From assembly GCF_003863335.1 (NCBI RefSeq), contig NZ_RRAZ01000029.1, positions 1 through 46,775 of the forward strand: 46,775 bases of DNA. The letters run 5' to 3'. The notes under the pieces are model-generated. The model worked only from the letters and a program-made list of their open reading frames with translations. It did not search any database and had not been told where the DNA came from. This document shows positions 1 through 7,375 of this stretch, piece by piece (position 1 is the first letter of the stretch; each line of letters begins with the position of its first letter). Origin of the DNA: Falsigemmobacter faecalis. GTDB lineage: Bacteria; Pseudomonadota; Alphaproteobacteria; Rhodobacterales; Rhodobacteraceae. Position numbers and translations under genes: made by a program.

Positions 1-104
1 AGGCCGTTCAGGGTCTTCAGCCGGCGGGCGTAGTTATAGGCGGCCATGTCGTCGCCGGGATGCGCCCTGAGTTGCTGATGATCCTGATAATGGAAGCGCT
101 TGAC

Positions 105-152
105 GTTCAGCAGGAAAACGATCCCCCGGCTCGGTTTCTGATCTGCTTCACC
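105..152 (-). repeat. Family 1 palindromic mini-element, in-frame copy
   Basis: 48-bp insert between TIKD and VKRFHY of the transposase. In ordinary IS481 proteins only about two residues separate these blocks. It aligns with the 589-639 copy: GATCAG near the head, an imperfect palindrome around GCCGGGGGATCG, and a degenerate tail. The length is 16 codons with no stop, so the frame is kept. This is the most diverged family 1 member. Confidence 0.55.
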
Positions 153-194
153 GTCTTTGATCGTTCGGTTCATCCGCTCGACCTGACCGTTTGT

Positions 195-280
195 CGGGAA
201 AACCAACCGCAGGGTATTTGATCCCCCGGATCAAATGCTTGCCCTGCTCATACCCGGACTGTTTTCTGATTCTCCAAACT
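195..280 (-). repeat. Nested composite of two family 1 mini-elements
   Basis: 86-bp insert between PW and TNGQVE of the transposase. The outer element has arms AAAAC and GTTTT and the tail TTTTCCCG. Its loop holds a complete inner element at 204-255 that begins GGGTATGAGCA, carries the palindrome CATTTGATCCGGGGGATCAA and ends CGGTTG. The same composite recurs on the plus strand at 46600-46694. The insert adds a TGA and shifts the frame. Confidence 0.75.
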
Positions 281-402
281 CCAGGGGTGGTTGGGCTTCG
301 TCAGCCGATGCTCGATACCATGCGCTTCGCAGATCATGTCGAAGCGCATGGGGCGGGACCAGACCTGGTTTCTGTTGCGCGGCTGATCTGCGAATTGGAT
401 CC

Positions 403-449
403 CCTTCGCCATTGGGCTTGAGCCAATGGCGCCTCAATGGCGCAGTCAG
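403..449 (-). repeat. Family 2 palindromic mini-element
   Basis: Insert of about 40 bp just after LTD in the transposase core. Its main palindrome is CGCCATTGG / CCAATGGCG with loop CTCAAG, preceded by GCCATTGAGG and ending GCGAAGG. It closely matches the element at 46064-46106 in an unrelated IS3-type gene. It causes a frameshift. The residues NG expected after LTD appear to have been lost with the insertion. Confidence 0.7.
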
Positions 450-588
450 TGAGGAGGGTGTGGATCCGATATGGCACGGCCTTGAGGAGATGTTCGAGGA
501 ACTCCCAGGCGGTTTTCCGATCGGCTTTGTCGACCAGTTGGGTCACCGCGAACCTGCTGGTTCTGTCAATGCCCACAAAGAGATACAG

Positions 589-639
589 CCAATCGTCGGG
601 CAAACGATCCCCTGGATCGTTTGCTGATCCTCCTCATAC
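589..639 (-). repeat. Family 1 palindromic mini-element
   Basis: 51-bp insert between VQTAE and LYLFVG of the transposase, where two residues normally stand. Features on the minus strand are head GTATGAGGAGGATCAG, perfect palindromic arms CAAACGATCC and GGATCGTTTG, and tail CCCGACGATTG. The length is 17 codons so the frame continues, but the second codon of the insert is TGA. Confidence 0.8.
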
Positions 640-1006
640 CTCCGCCGTTTGCACCTCGGCTATGTCGATGTGGAAGAAGCCGATCAGGGTGCGCTTGAAC
701 TTCTGCCGCCTGGGCTTATCGCCGCTGACATCCTCCAGCTTTGAGATCCCGTGGCGCTGCAAACACCGATGAAGTGCCGATCTGCTGAGATGCGGGATGC
801 CGGGCTGGAGGGCATAGAGACAGTCGTCCAGCGGAAGAAGAGTGTGGCGTCGGAAGGCCACCACAATAGCCTCTTCTCCCTCGGTCAGAACGGTCGAACG
901 GGGCTCCTTTGGCCCCGTTTTCTGATCTTCAACCGATGCTCGCTTATGCCATTTGGCGACTGTCCTGGAGTTTATTCCGAGCTCCCGGCTCAACTCCGCG
1001 AGCACT

Positions 1007-1044
1007 CAAGCCTGCCGTTGAGCCGATGGCGGGCAAGCCCTCAG
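1007..1044 (-). repeat. Possible family 2 mini-element, diverged
   Basis: Palindromic stretch (plus strand GCCTGCCGTTGAGCC then GATGGCGGGC) sitting in the N-terminal part of the transposase between AVRAAI and the GINSRT helix. It replaces the few residues expected there. It shares GCCATCGGCTCAA with family 2 but not the rest, so membership is uncertain. Confidence 0.35.
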
Positions 1045-1066
1045 TATTGCTGCTCTGACGGCGTGC

Positions 1067-1109
1067 CCTCGCCATGGTCACTCGAATCAGTGGCATGCCA
1101 TGGCTCGAT
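1067..1109 (-). repeat. Family 2 palindromic mini-element, diverged copy
   Basis: 43-bp insert between MGQIRHGSAT and AVRAAI of the transposase. On the minus strand it reads GAGCCATGGCATGCCA, then TTCGAG, then ATGGCGAGG. This lines up with GAGCCATCGAGGC, TTCGAG and ATGGCGAAG of the copy at 46064-46106. Confidence 0.55.
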
Positions 1110-1432
1110 CGTGGCGCTTCCATGACGAATTTGTCCCATAGGACATCCTTCCATTCCCTTGAAAAGATCTCACCATCAAACCGTGGGATCAAACACCTAA
1201 GGTTTCCCCCCAGACCACCTGACACCCCCCGTATCGCATGATCGCTGGCGGGCAGGCCCGTTTCATTGCAACAGCACGAGGAAAGCCGGATCCTTCGGGC
1301 CGCCCAATCCCCGGGGCCCCTCGGGATGCGCCAAACCCCGCCTGCCTCGCTGCGCCAGCGCGGGACTCAGTTGATTTTCAGTCGCGCTGTCCGCAGTCTT
1401 TCCCTGACGACATCTGACCGGAGGAGGGCAGG

Positions 1433-2158
1433 ATGAACTGCTACACAGGCTCGCTGATCGCCGTGCCTCTGACCAGCAGGGCGGCTTATCTTGAATTGAG
1501 CAGGGCGTCCTGGCCACTGATCCGAAAGCAGGGCGCAAGGCGCATTGTTGAGGCCTGGGGCGTGGATATCCCGAAAGGCAAAATTAACGATCTGCCCGGT
1601 GCTGTGCAGGCGACTGAAGAGGAGGCCGTGGCCTTTTCCTTCGTCGAATGGCCTGACGCCGCCACCGCTGCCACTGCCTGGGAGGCGATGGCCGCAGATC
1701 CCGCTATGGCCGCGCTTCCTGAGATGCCCTTTGACGGCAGCCGCATGATTATGGGCACTTTTGAGGCCATTCTCACCGCGGGGACGGACCGCGGGATGGG
1801 CTGGCTTCAGGGCTTTGTGCTTGCGGTGCCGGAGAGTGCAAAGGCGCGCTATACCGCCCTTGCCCGCCGGGTCTGGGAGGAGGAGTTCCGCCCCAATGGC
1901 TGTCTGGGCACCGTTGAGACCTGGGGCCGCGATGTCCCGCATGGACAAAAGACCGATTTCTGGCGCGCCACTCTGGCCAGGCCCGGTGAGGTGCCGCTGT
2001 TCAGCTGGACCGCCTGGGCGGACCGCGAAACCTGCGATGCTGCGACCTCTGCCATGTCCTCGGGCAACGGCGAAGAGCGCTATGGAGAGATGCCCTTTGA
2101 TCCGCAGCGGATGATCTGGGGCGGCTTTGAGGTGATCTACGATTCCGACCGCGGCTGA
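1433..2158 (+). CDS. Double DUF1428-family protein
   Basis: 241-residue protein made of two copies of the DUF1428 (YbaA-like) domain, about residues 1-115 and 122-241. The family is normally a single domain of 110-120 residues with a ferredoxin-like dimeric alpha/beta barrel and no established reaction. Both copies keep the family marks. WG-D-P-GK occurs at 42-50 and in altered form, WGRDVPHGQK, at 164-173. MPFDGSRMIMG is at 98-108 and MPFDPQRMIWG at 220-230. The internal duplication probably folds as a pseudo-dimer. The start is preceded by GGAGGAGGG. It lies just upstream of two VOC-fold genes on the same strand, a common association for this family, and is probably co-transcribed with them. 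The function is unknown. Confidence 0.85.
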   Translation: MNCYTGSLIAVPLTSRAAYLELSRASWPLIRKQGARRIVEAWGVDIPKGKINDLPGAVQATEEEAVAFSFVEWPDAATAATAWEAMAADPAMAALPEMPFDGSRMIMGTFEAILTAGTDRGMGWLQGFVLAVPESAKARYTALARRVWEEEFRPNGCLGTVETWGRDVPHGQKTDFWRATLARPGEVPLFSWTAWADRETCDAATSAMSSGNGEERYGEMPFDPQRMIWGGFEVIYDSDRG

Positions 2159-2189
2159 AGGCACGCGGCCCGTGCAAAAGGAGGCGTCA

Positions 2190-2984
2190 ATGGGCTTTCA
2201 GGGCACACCCTGCTGGTATGAACTCGGCACCCCGGATCCGGAGGCGGCGGCAAAGTTTTACAGCCGTCTTTTGGGCTGGCAGATCAGCGACAGCGGGATG
2301 ACGGGCATTGACTACCGCCTTGCGCGCAGCGGTGAGGACACGGTGGCCGGCCTGATGCCCCTCGCAGAGCGACCCGACAGCCCGCCGCAGTGGCTCATCT
2401 ATTTCGCGGCGGAGGATTGTGACCGCAGCGCCGCAGCGCTCACCCAGGCCGGCGGGCAGATCCTGCAGGCCCCGGCAGATATCCCCGGCACCGGCCGCTT
2501 TGCCGTGGTGCGCGATCCGCAGGGTGCCCGATTTGGCCTCCTGCAGCCTGATATGAGCAATATGTCCGAAAGCGACCGCGCAAAGGCCGAGGCCGGTCGC
2601 GGGGCTTTCAGCGCGGGCGCATCGGGCCATGCGCAGTGGAATGAGCTGATGAGCGCTGATCCGGAGGCGGCCTTTCGCTTTTACACCGGGCTCTTTGGCT
2701 GGACGCGGGGAGAAGCCATGCCAATGGGCGAGGCGGGCGACTATCAGCTTTTCCGCCATGAGGGTCGCGATATCGGTGCCATGATGGGCCTTGATGAGGC
2801 TCCGGCCTCTGTCTGGCTGCCCTATTTTGGCAGCGATCTTCCGATAACGAAGGCGATTGAGGTCATCCGCGCAGAAGGCGGGCAGGTGCATCACGGCCCG
2901 ATGGAAGTGCCCGGCCCCGCCTTTATCGCTGTGGCGCAGGATCCTCAGGGGGCCTGGTTTGCCCTGATCGGCAAAGACAAATAG
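2190..2984 (+). CDS. Two-domain VOC (glyoxalase/bleomycin-resistance fold) protein
   Basis: 264 residues with two vicinal-oxygen-chelate modules, about 5-122 and 145-262. The repeated pattern is ELGTPDPEAAAKFYSRLLGW in the first and ELMSADPEAAFRFYTGLFGW in the second, and both end in a VA/VRDPQGA block. The architecture is that of the CFP32-like group of VOC proteins, whose ligands and reactions are mostly unknown. The ATG at 2190 is chosen over an in-frame GTG at 2172 because AAAGGAGG (2177-2184) lies correctly before the ATG. It starts 31 bp after the DUF1428 gene and is probably in the same transcript. A perfect hairpin follows the stop. Confidence 0.88.
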   Translation: MGFQGTPCWYELGTPDPEAAAKFYSRLLGWQISDSGMTGIDYRLARSGEDTVAGLMPLAERPDSPPQWLIYFAAEDCDRSAAALTQAGGQILQAPADIPGTGRFAVVRDPQGARFGLLQPDMSNMSESDRAKAEAGRGAFSAGASGHAQWNELMSADPEAAFRFYTGLFGWTRGEAMPMGEAGDYQLFRHEGRDIGAMMGLDEAPASVWLPYFGSDLPITKAIEVIRAEGGQVHHGPMEVPGPAFIAVAQDPQGAWFALIGKDK

Positions 2985-3001
2985 CCGGGGGTGCCCCCGG
3001 C
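2984..3001 (+). terminator. GC-rich hairpin between VOC genes
   Basis: GCCGGGGG-TG-CCCCCGGC is an 18-bp perfect inverted repeat starting at the stop of the two-domain VOC gene. It has no T-run, so it is more likely an intercistronic mRNA-stabilising or partial attenuating hairpin than a strong terminator. Confidence 0.4.
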
Positions 3002-3025
3002 AAGGACATCAGCAGAGAGCGCGCC

Positions 3026-3499
3026 ATGCCCAAAAACACCATCTGCCTCTGGTTTGACCACGACGCCGAAGAGGCCGCGCGGTTTTACGCAGAGGTCTTT
3101 CCCGACAGCCGCGTGACGGCGGTGCATCATGCCCCTGCGGATTACCCTTCCGGCCTGGCCGGAGATGTGCTGACGGTAGAATTCACCGTCGCGGGCCTGC
3201 CCTGCATTGGCCTGAACGGCGGCCCGGTCTTTCGCCACAGCGAGGCCTTTTCCTTTCAGATCGCCACGGACAGTCAGGAAGAAACCGACCGCTACTGGCA
3301 GGCGATCATCGGAAACGGTGGCGAGGAAAGCGACTGCGGCTGGTGCCGGGATCGCTGGGGGCTGTCCTGGCAGATCACCCCCAGGGTGCTGACTGAGGCT
3401 CTGGCCCGCGGCGGCGCAGAGGCCCGGCGCGCTTTTACCGCCATGATGCGCATGAAAAAGATCGACGTCGCGGCGATTGAAGCCGCCGTGCGGGGCTGA
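3026..3499 (+). CDS. PhnB-like VOC-family protein
   Basis: 157 residues, one VOC domain of the PhnB / '3-demethylubiquinone-9 3-methyltransferase' Pfam type. That family name is historical and does not imply a methyltransferase. Visible marks are the start ICLWFDHDAEEAARFYAEVF, GLPCIGLNGG near residue 60, FSFQIATDSQEETDRYW, and WCRDRWGLSWQITPRVL, the usual end block. It is the third small barrel- or VOC-fold protein in a row and is preceded by AGAGAGCG. It could bind a small metabolite, but no reaction can be assigned from sequence. Confidence 0.88.
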   Translation: MPKNTICLWFDHDAEEAARFYAEVFPDSRVTAVHHAPADYPSGLAGDVLTVEFTVAGLPCIGLNGGPVFRHSEAFSFQIATDSQEETDRYWQAIIGNGGEESDCGWCRDRWGLSWQITPRVLTEALARGGAEARRAFTAMMRMKKIDVAAIEAAVRG

Positions 3500-3671
3500 G
3501 CGACCCCGGTGGGGCGCAGCCGCTGCCTGAAAGAATGGCACTCTGCCTGACGCGCAGGTGCTGCGGTGGCCACACCCGTCCTGAAACTGCTTCATAAGGT
3601 GAGAGAGCCGTCGCAAAAGCGCCGTCACTCGCCTAAGCCCGGAGGGCCTTTCTTTCGGGACCGACCCTGCC

Positions 3672-4634
3672 ATGACGCCGCTCCTTTATCTCTCCTCTGC
3701 TGCGATCGCCGCCCTGCGTCCTGATCCGCAGCTTGCCCGCGATGCGGTGGCGCAGGCCTTTCGCCTGAAGGCCGAAGGCCGCACGCGGATGGCGCCAAAA
3801 ACCGCCGTGGCACTGCAGGGCAGCGATGTGGCCATGGCCATGGTGGGGATGCTGGAAGCGCCCGGGCTGGCGGGGGTGAAATGGGTGGGGGTCTGCCCGG
3901 GGAACCCGGCAGCGGGGCTTGCCGCCATCAACGGGGTGATCGTGCTGAGCGATGCGGCCACGGGCCTGCCGCGCGCGATCCTTGATGCGGGCTGGATCAC
4001 CGCCACCCGCACCGCCGCCTGCACCGGGGTTGCCGCCGTGCATCTGGCCGATCCCCAAAGCGAAAGCGCGGGCTTTATCGGCTGCGGGCTGCAGGCCCAT
4101 GCCAATCTGGATGCGCTTTTGCTGGCGCTGCCGGGGCTGCAGCGGGTGCGGATCTTCGGGCGCGGTGCCGCCTCTCGTGACGCTTTTGCCGCAAGGGTGC
4201 ACGAGCTTGGCCTGCGGGCCGAAATGGCACCAACACCGGAAGCGGCCGTGCGGGAGATGGATGTGGTGGTCAGTTCTGTCCCGCCTGCCCCGCAGCTTCA
4301 GCCCTTTCTCGATCCGCGCTGGCTGACGAAGCGCGCCTTTGTCTCGGCGGTCGATCTGGGGCGCAGCTGGCATCAGGCACCCTGGCGCGCGGCCTTTGAT
4401 CTTGTGGTGACCGATGACACCGACCAAAGCAAAGCGCTGATCGAACAGGGCAAACTTCTGGACGGCGGCCCCTTTGACGGCGAGATAGGTGATCTGCTGA
4501 CCGCCCGGCTGAGCCCCCCGGACGGACGCCGCGCGCTGCTCTTTGCCGGGACGCCGCTTTGCGATCTCGCGCTTGCCGCGCGGATTGAGGCGCTGGCCCG
4601 CGAAGCCGGGCTCGGGATGGAGCTTCCGCGATGA
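3672..4634 (+). CDS. Ornithine cyclodeaminase / mu-crystallin family NAD(P)-dependent enzyme
   Basis: 320 residues. The family contains ornithine cyclodeaminases, alanine dehydrogenases and imine (for example pyrroline/ketimine) reductases, all using NAD(P)H. The Rossmann motif GFIGCGLQAHANL is at about 134-146. Conserved Lys70 in VKWVGVCPGNP and the ATRTAA block at 111-116 match the active-site region, and VDLGRSWH supplies the conserved Asp. Its last four bases overlap the start of the downstream FAD oxidoreductase (ATGA), so the two are translationally coupled and probably act on the same amino or imino acid. The exact substrate is not readable. The Shine-Dalgarno before 3672 is weak. Confidence 0.85.
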   Translation: MTPLLYLSSAAIAALRPDPQLARDAVAQAFRLKAEGRTRMAPKTAVALQGSDVAMAMVGMLEAPGLAGVKWVGVCPGNPAAGLAAINGVIVLSDAATGLPRAILDAGWITATRTAACTGVAAVHLADPQSESAGFIGCGLQAHANLDALLLALPGLQRVRIFGRGAASRDAFAARVHELGLRAEMAPTPEAAVREMDVVVSSVPPAPQLQPFLDPRWLTKRAFVSAVDLGRSWHQAPWRAAFDLVVTDDTDQSKALIEQGKLLDGGPFDGEIGDLLTARLSPPDGRRALLFAGTPLCDLALAARIEALAREAGLGMELPR

Positions 4635-5878
4635 GCCCGCATCCGGCGCGCCCCGATGTCATTATCGCCGGGGCAGGCATCATCGGCGTGGCCCTGGCGC
4701 TTGAGCTGCGCCTGCGCGGGCGCGAGGTTCTGCTGATCGATCCGGCCCCGCCCTGTGATGCCGCCTCCCGCGTCAATGCGGGCGTGCTGTCGCCGGGCTC
4801 GGTGCTGCCGCTGTCGGGGCCGGGCCTCTGGCGGGCGCTGCCGCGCTATCTGACCCGGCGCGATCCGGGGCTGCGCTTCGCTTTGCGCGATCTTCCGGGC
4901 CTCAGCCCCTGGCTGATCCGCTTTCTGGCCCGCGCCAATGCCCGCAGCGTCACCGATACCGCCGGGGCCCTGGCCCCCCTGACCGCGGCGGCCAGCGCCG
5001 CGCATCTGCGGCTGGCGGATCTGTCCGGCGCGGGCAGCCATTTCCGCGCCACCGGCTGGACCAAACTCTACCGCAGCCCCCCGGGCGCGGCTCAGGAAGG
5101 CGAGATGCGCCTGATGGAGCGGCTGGGCATCCCGGTGCACCGCCTCTCACGCGAGGCGGTGCAGGCGCTGGAGCCGGATCTGGCCCCGGTCTATGCGGGC
5201 GCGCTGCACTATCACAGCGCCCTCTCCGTCGACAGCCCGCAGGAGGTCGGCCTGAGCTATTTCCGGCAGTATCAACGCCTTGGCGGGGCCTTCCTTCAGG
5301 CGGCCCTGACACAGCTTCACCGCGAGGGCGAGGCCTGGGTGCTGCGCACAGGCGCGGGCGAGATCCGCAGTAAAGCGGTGGTGATTGCCGCCGGAGCCTG
5401 GAGTGCGGCCCTTTTGCGCCCGCTGGGGCTGAAGCTTCCCATGGTGGCCGAGCGCGGCTGGTCGGCCCATCTGCCGCAGGGCACGCTGCGGTTGTCGCGG
5501 CCGGTTTATGACGTGGCGCGCGGCTTTGTCATGACCCCGATGCGCGAGGGGATCCGGGTCTCCAGCGGGGTAGAGCTGACCCTGCCCGGCCGGGCAGCGG
5601 ATCTGAGCCAGATCACCGCCGCGCTGGAGGGTGCAAGGCAGGTGCTGGGGATCACGGCTGCCGCCACCACAGCGCCGCGCAGCGGGATGCGCCCCTCGCT
5701 GCCGGACGGGCTTCCGGCGATCGGGCGGGCGGCGCGGCTCAGCAATCTCTGGGTGGCGACCGGGCATGCCCATATCGGCTTTGCCACCTCAGCGATCACC
5801 GCACAGATGATCGCGGCGGACATGGCCGGAGAGACCCCGCCGGTGCCCATGGCCCGCTTTGCGCCGGACCGCTTTTAG
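4631..5878 (+). CDS. FAD-dependent amino-acid oxidoreductase (DadA/DAO family)
   Basis: 415 residues. The N-terminal FAD-binding beta-alpha-beta is VIIAGAGIIGVALALEL (10-26) with acidic LLID about 20 residues later. The C-terminal FAD contact block WVATGHAHIGFATSA is typical of D-amino-acid dehydrogenases and of glycine and sarcosine oxidases. The likely reaction is oxidative deamination of a D- or N-substituted amino acid to an imine or keto acid. Coupling (ATGA overlap) with the ornithine-cyclodeaminase-like gene suggests a two-step catabolic unit, for instance for a proline or hydroxyproline-type compound, but this is inference. Its stop codon overlaps the stop of the convergent trxC-like gene. 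Confidence 0.87.
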   Translation: MSPHPARPDVIIAGAGIIGVALALELRLRGREVLLIDPAPPCDAASRVNAGVLSPGSVLPLSGPGLWRALPRYLTRRDPGLRFALRDLPGLSPWLIRFLARANARSVTDTAGALAPLTAAASAAHLRLADLSGAGSHFRATGWTKLYRSPPGAAQEGEMRLMERLGIPVHRLSREAVQALEPDLAPVYAGALHYHSALSVDSPQEVGLSYFRQYQRLGGAFLQAALTQLHREGEAWVLRTGAGEIRSKAVVIAAGAWSAALLRPLGLKLPMVAERGWSAHLPQGTLRLSRPVYDVARGFVMTPMREGIRVSSGVELTLPGRAADLSQITAALEGARQVLGITAAATTAPRSGMRPSLPDGLPAIGRAARLSNLWVATGHAHIGFATSAITAQMIAADMAGETPPVPMARFAPDRF

Positions 5879-6336
5879 CCCTTCTTCGGGGCTGGTGCGG
5901 GCGGCTCAAGCGTGGTCTGCACAAAGGCCACGATATCGCGGGCCGGACGCGCGCCCGCCAGACGGCCCATCTCTTTGCCGCGGTGATAAAGGATCAGCAG
6001 CGGAATGCCCTGAATGCGCGAGCGCGTGGCGATGGCCGGGTGATCCTGGGTGTTCAGCTTGGCCAGCCGCACCCAGGGCGCCAGACTTTTGGCCGCGCGC
6101 AGAAACTCCGGCGCCATGGTCCGGCAGGGACCGCACCAGGGCGCCCAGTAATCCACCAGGATCGGCACTTCATCATTGCGGATCGCCTTGTCATGCGAGA
6201 CCGGATCAAGCTCCGCCACGCCCCCGGTGATCAGGGGATCCCCGCAAGTTCCGCAGCGCGGCTTGCCGGGCAGTTTCTCAACCGCCAGCCTGTTAATCTG
6301 ACGGCAGGTCAGACAGGTGATTTTTGCCTGCTCCAT
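5875..6336 (-). CDS. trxC: Thioredoxin 2 (zinc-containing TrxC)
   Basis: 153 residues. The N-terminal zinc ribbon has Cys8-x2-Cys11 and Cys28-x2-Cys31, which distinguishes TrxC from TrxA. It is followed by a thioredoxin domain with WCGPC at 67-71 and the cis-proline block GIPLLI. It is a cytosolic disulfide reductase, in E. coli induced by oxidative stress. The ATG at 6336 is chosen because GGAGA lies just upstream and the protein then begins exactly at the zinc ribbon; upstream in-frame ATGs would add about 100 low-complexity residues. It ends with PAPAPKKG and converges on the FAD oxidoreductase with overlapping stop codons. Confidence 0.92.
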   Translation of the reverse strand: MEQAKITCLTCRQINRLAVEKLPGKPRCGTCGDPLITGGVAELDPVSHDKAIRNDEVPILVDYWAPWCGPCRTMAPEFLRAAKSLAPWVRLAKLNTQDHPAIATRSRIQGIPLLILYHRGKEMGRLAGARPARDIVAFVQTTLEPPAPAPKKG

Positions 6337-6469
6337 TGCGCTTTCTCCGATCCCCGCTAACACAGGATTGACCGAGCCCTGCCCGCAATGCCAGAGGGTT
6401 GCAACCGGCCGGGGAAACAAAACCGTGTAACCGGCAAAAGTCTGCGCGAGAGTGCTGAAAAGGACCGTC

Positions 6470-7375
6470 ATGACACGACCCCAGGCCACGCTGATCGGAA
6501 CCACTGCCATCCTGCTCTGGGCCTCGCTGGCGGCCCTCACGGTGCTGTCGCAGCCGGTTCCGGCCATGCTGCTGAATGCGCTGACCTTCGGGATCGGCGG
6601 CGTGCTGGGCATGGGCTGGCTGATCGTCTCGGGCTCGCTGGGCAAGCTGCGCGGGATCAGCCTGTCGGCGCTGGCTTTCGGGACAGCAGGTCTGTTCGGC
6701 TATCACGCGCTTTACGTCTCAGCTCTGCGGCTGGCGGCCCCGGTGGAGGCGAGCCTGATCAATTATCTCTGGCCGCTGTTCATCGTGCTGCTCTCAGGGC
6801 TGCTGCCGGGAGAGCGGCTGAAGCGCGGGCATATCCTCGGGGCGCTGCTGGGCTTTGCCGGCGCGGTGCTGATCGTCGTCACCCGCGCGCCATCAGAGGC
6901 GCAGCCGGGGGCGGCGCTTGGCCTGCTGCTGGCCTTTCTGGCGGCGATCACCTGGGCGCTTTATTCGCTCGGCTCGCGCCGCATGGCCGGGGTGCCGACA
7001 GAGGCGGTGGCGCTTTACTGCCTTGGGACGGCGGTGCTTTCGGCCCTGCTGCACCTGGGCTTTGAAGACACCGCCTGGCCCGCCGACAGCACCGGCTGGA
7101 TTGCGGTGGCGGTGCTCGGTGCCGGTCCGGTGGGGCTGGCCTTCTACGTCTGGGATATCGGCGTGAAGCGCGGCGATATCCAGCTGCTGGGCGTTGCCTC
7201 TTATGCCGCACCGCTGCTGACCACCTTTGGCCTGTGGCTGACCGGCCAGGTAGAGCTGACGGCCATGGTGGGGCTTGCCGCCTGTCTCATCACGCTCGGC
7301 GCGGTCATTGCAGCCCGCGCCGGGCGTAAGCCGCGTCAGGGCGCGGTGGCCGCAAAAGAGGGCCGCGCCGCCTGA
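6470..7375 (+). CDS. EamA-family (DMT) inner-membrane exporter, YddG-like
   Basis: 301 residues, about ten hydrophobic helices in two EamA halves. The overall pattern resembles the aromatic amino-acid exporter YddG: LLWASLAALTV in helix 1, the GYHALYVSAL block and FYVWDIGVKRGD in the second half. Drug/metabolite transporters of this group export amino acids or related metabolites. The ATG at 6470 (MTRPQ) is preferred to 6452 because AAAGGA precedes it. It is divergent from trxC, and the 3' end overlaps the convergent GST gene by 40 bp. The substrate is not certain. Confidence 0.86.
   Translation: MTRPQATLIGTTAILLWASLAALTVLSQPVPAMLLNALTFGIGGVLGMGWLIVSGSLGKLRGISLSALAFGTAGLFGYHALYVSALRLAAPVEASLINYLWPLFIVLLSGLLPGERLKRGHILGALLGFAGAVLIVVTRAPSEAQPGAALGLLLAFLAAITWALYSLGSRRMAGVPTEAVALYCLGTAVLSALLHLGFEDTAWPADSTGWIAVAVLGAGPVGLAFYVWDIGVKRGDIQLLGVASYAAPLLTTFGLWLTGQVELTAMVGLAACLITLGAVIAARAGRKPRQGAVAAKEGRAA

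Larger units (their letters stand above)
1..1139 (-). pseudogene. IS481-family DDE transposase pseudogene
   Basis: Reading the minus strand from an ATG at 1139 gives the IS481 order. There is an N-terminus MGQIRHGSAT, a helix-turn-helix part with GINSRTVAKW, then HIDIAEVQTAE, LYLFVGIDRT (first catalytic Asp), RIHTLLTD (second Asp region), KPNHPW, GQVERMNRTIKD (catalytic Glu) and AAYNYARRLKTLNG at the window edge. The pieces lie in different frames. The breaks fall at about 1067-1109, 1007-1044, 589-639, 403-449, 195-280 and 105-152, and each break is a short palindromic insert. Stops are present in the inserts at 589-639 and 195-280, so no full transposase can be made. The family call rests on protein motifs recognised by eye. 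Confidence 0.8.
1..1224 (-). mobile_element. IS481-family insertion sequence, partial and decayed
   Basis: Minus-strand remnant of an IS481-type element. The outer end is taken at 1224, where the minus strand begins TGTCAGGTGGTCTGGGG, a terminus starting TGT as is usual in this family. The other end lies outside the window. The single transposase gene inside is broken by several short palindromic insertions, listed separately. No target-site duplication can be judged because only one end is present. Confidence 0.75.
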
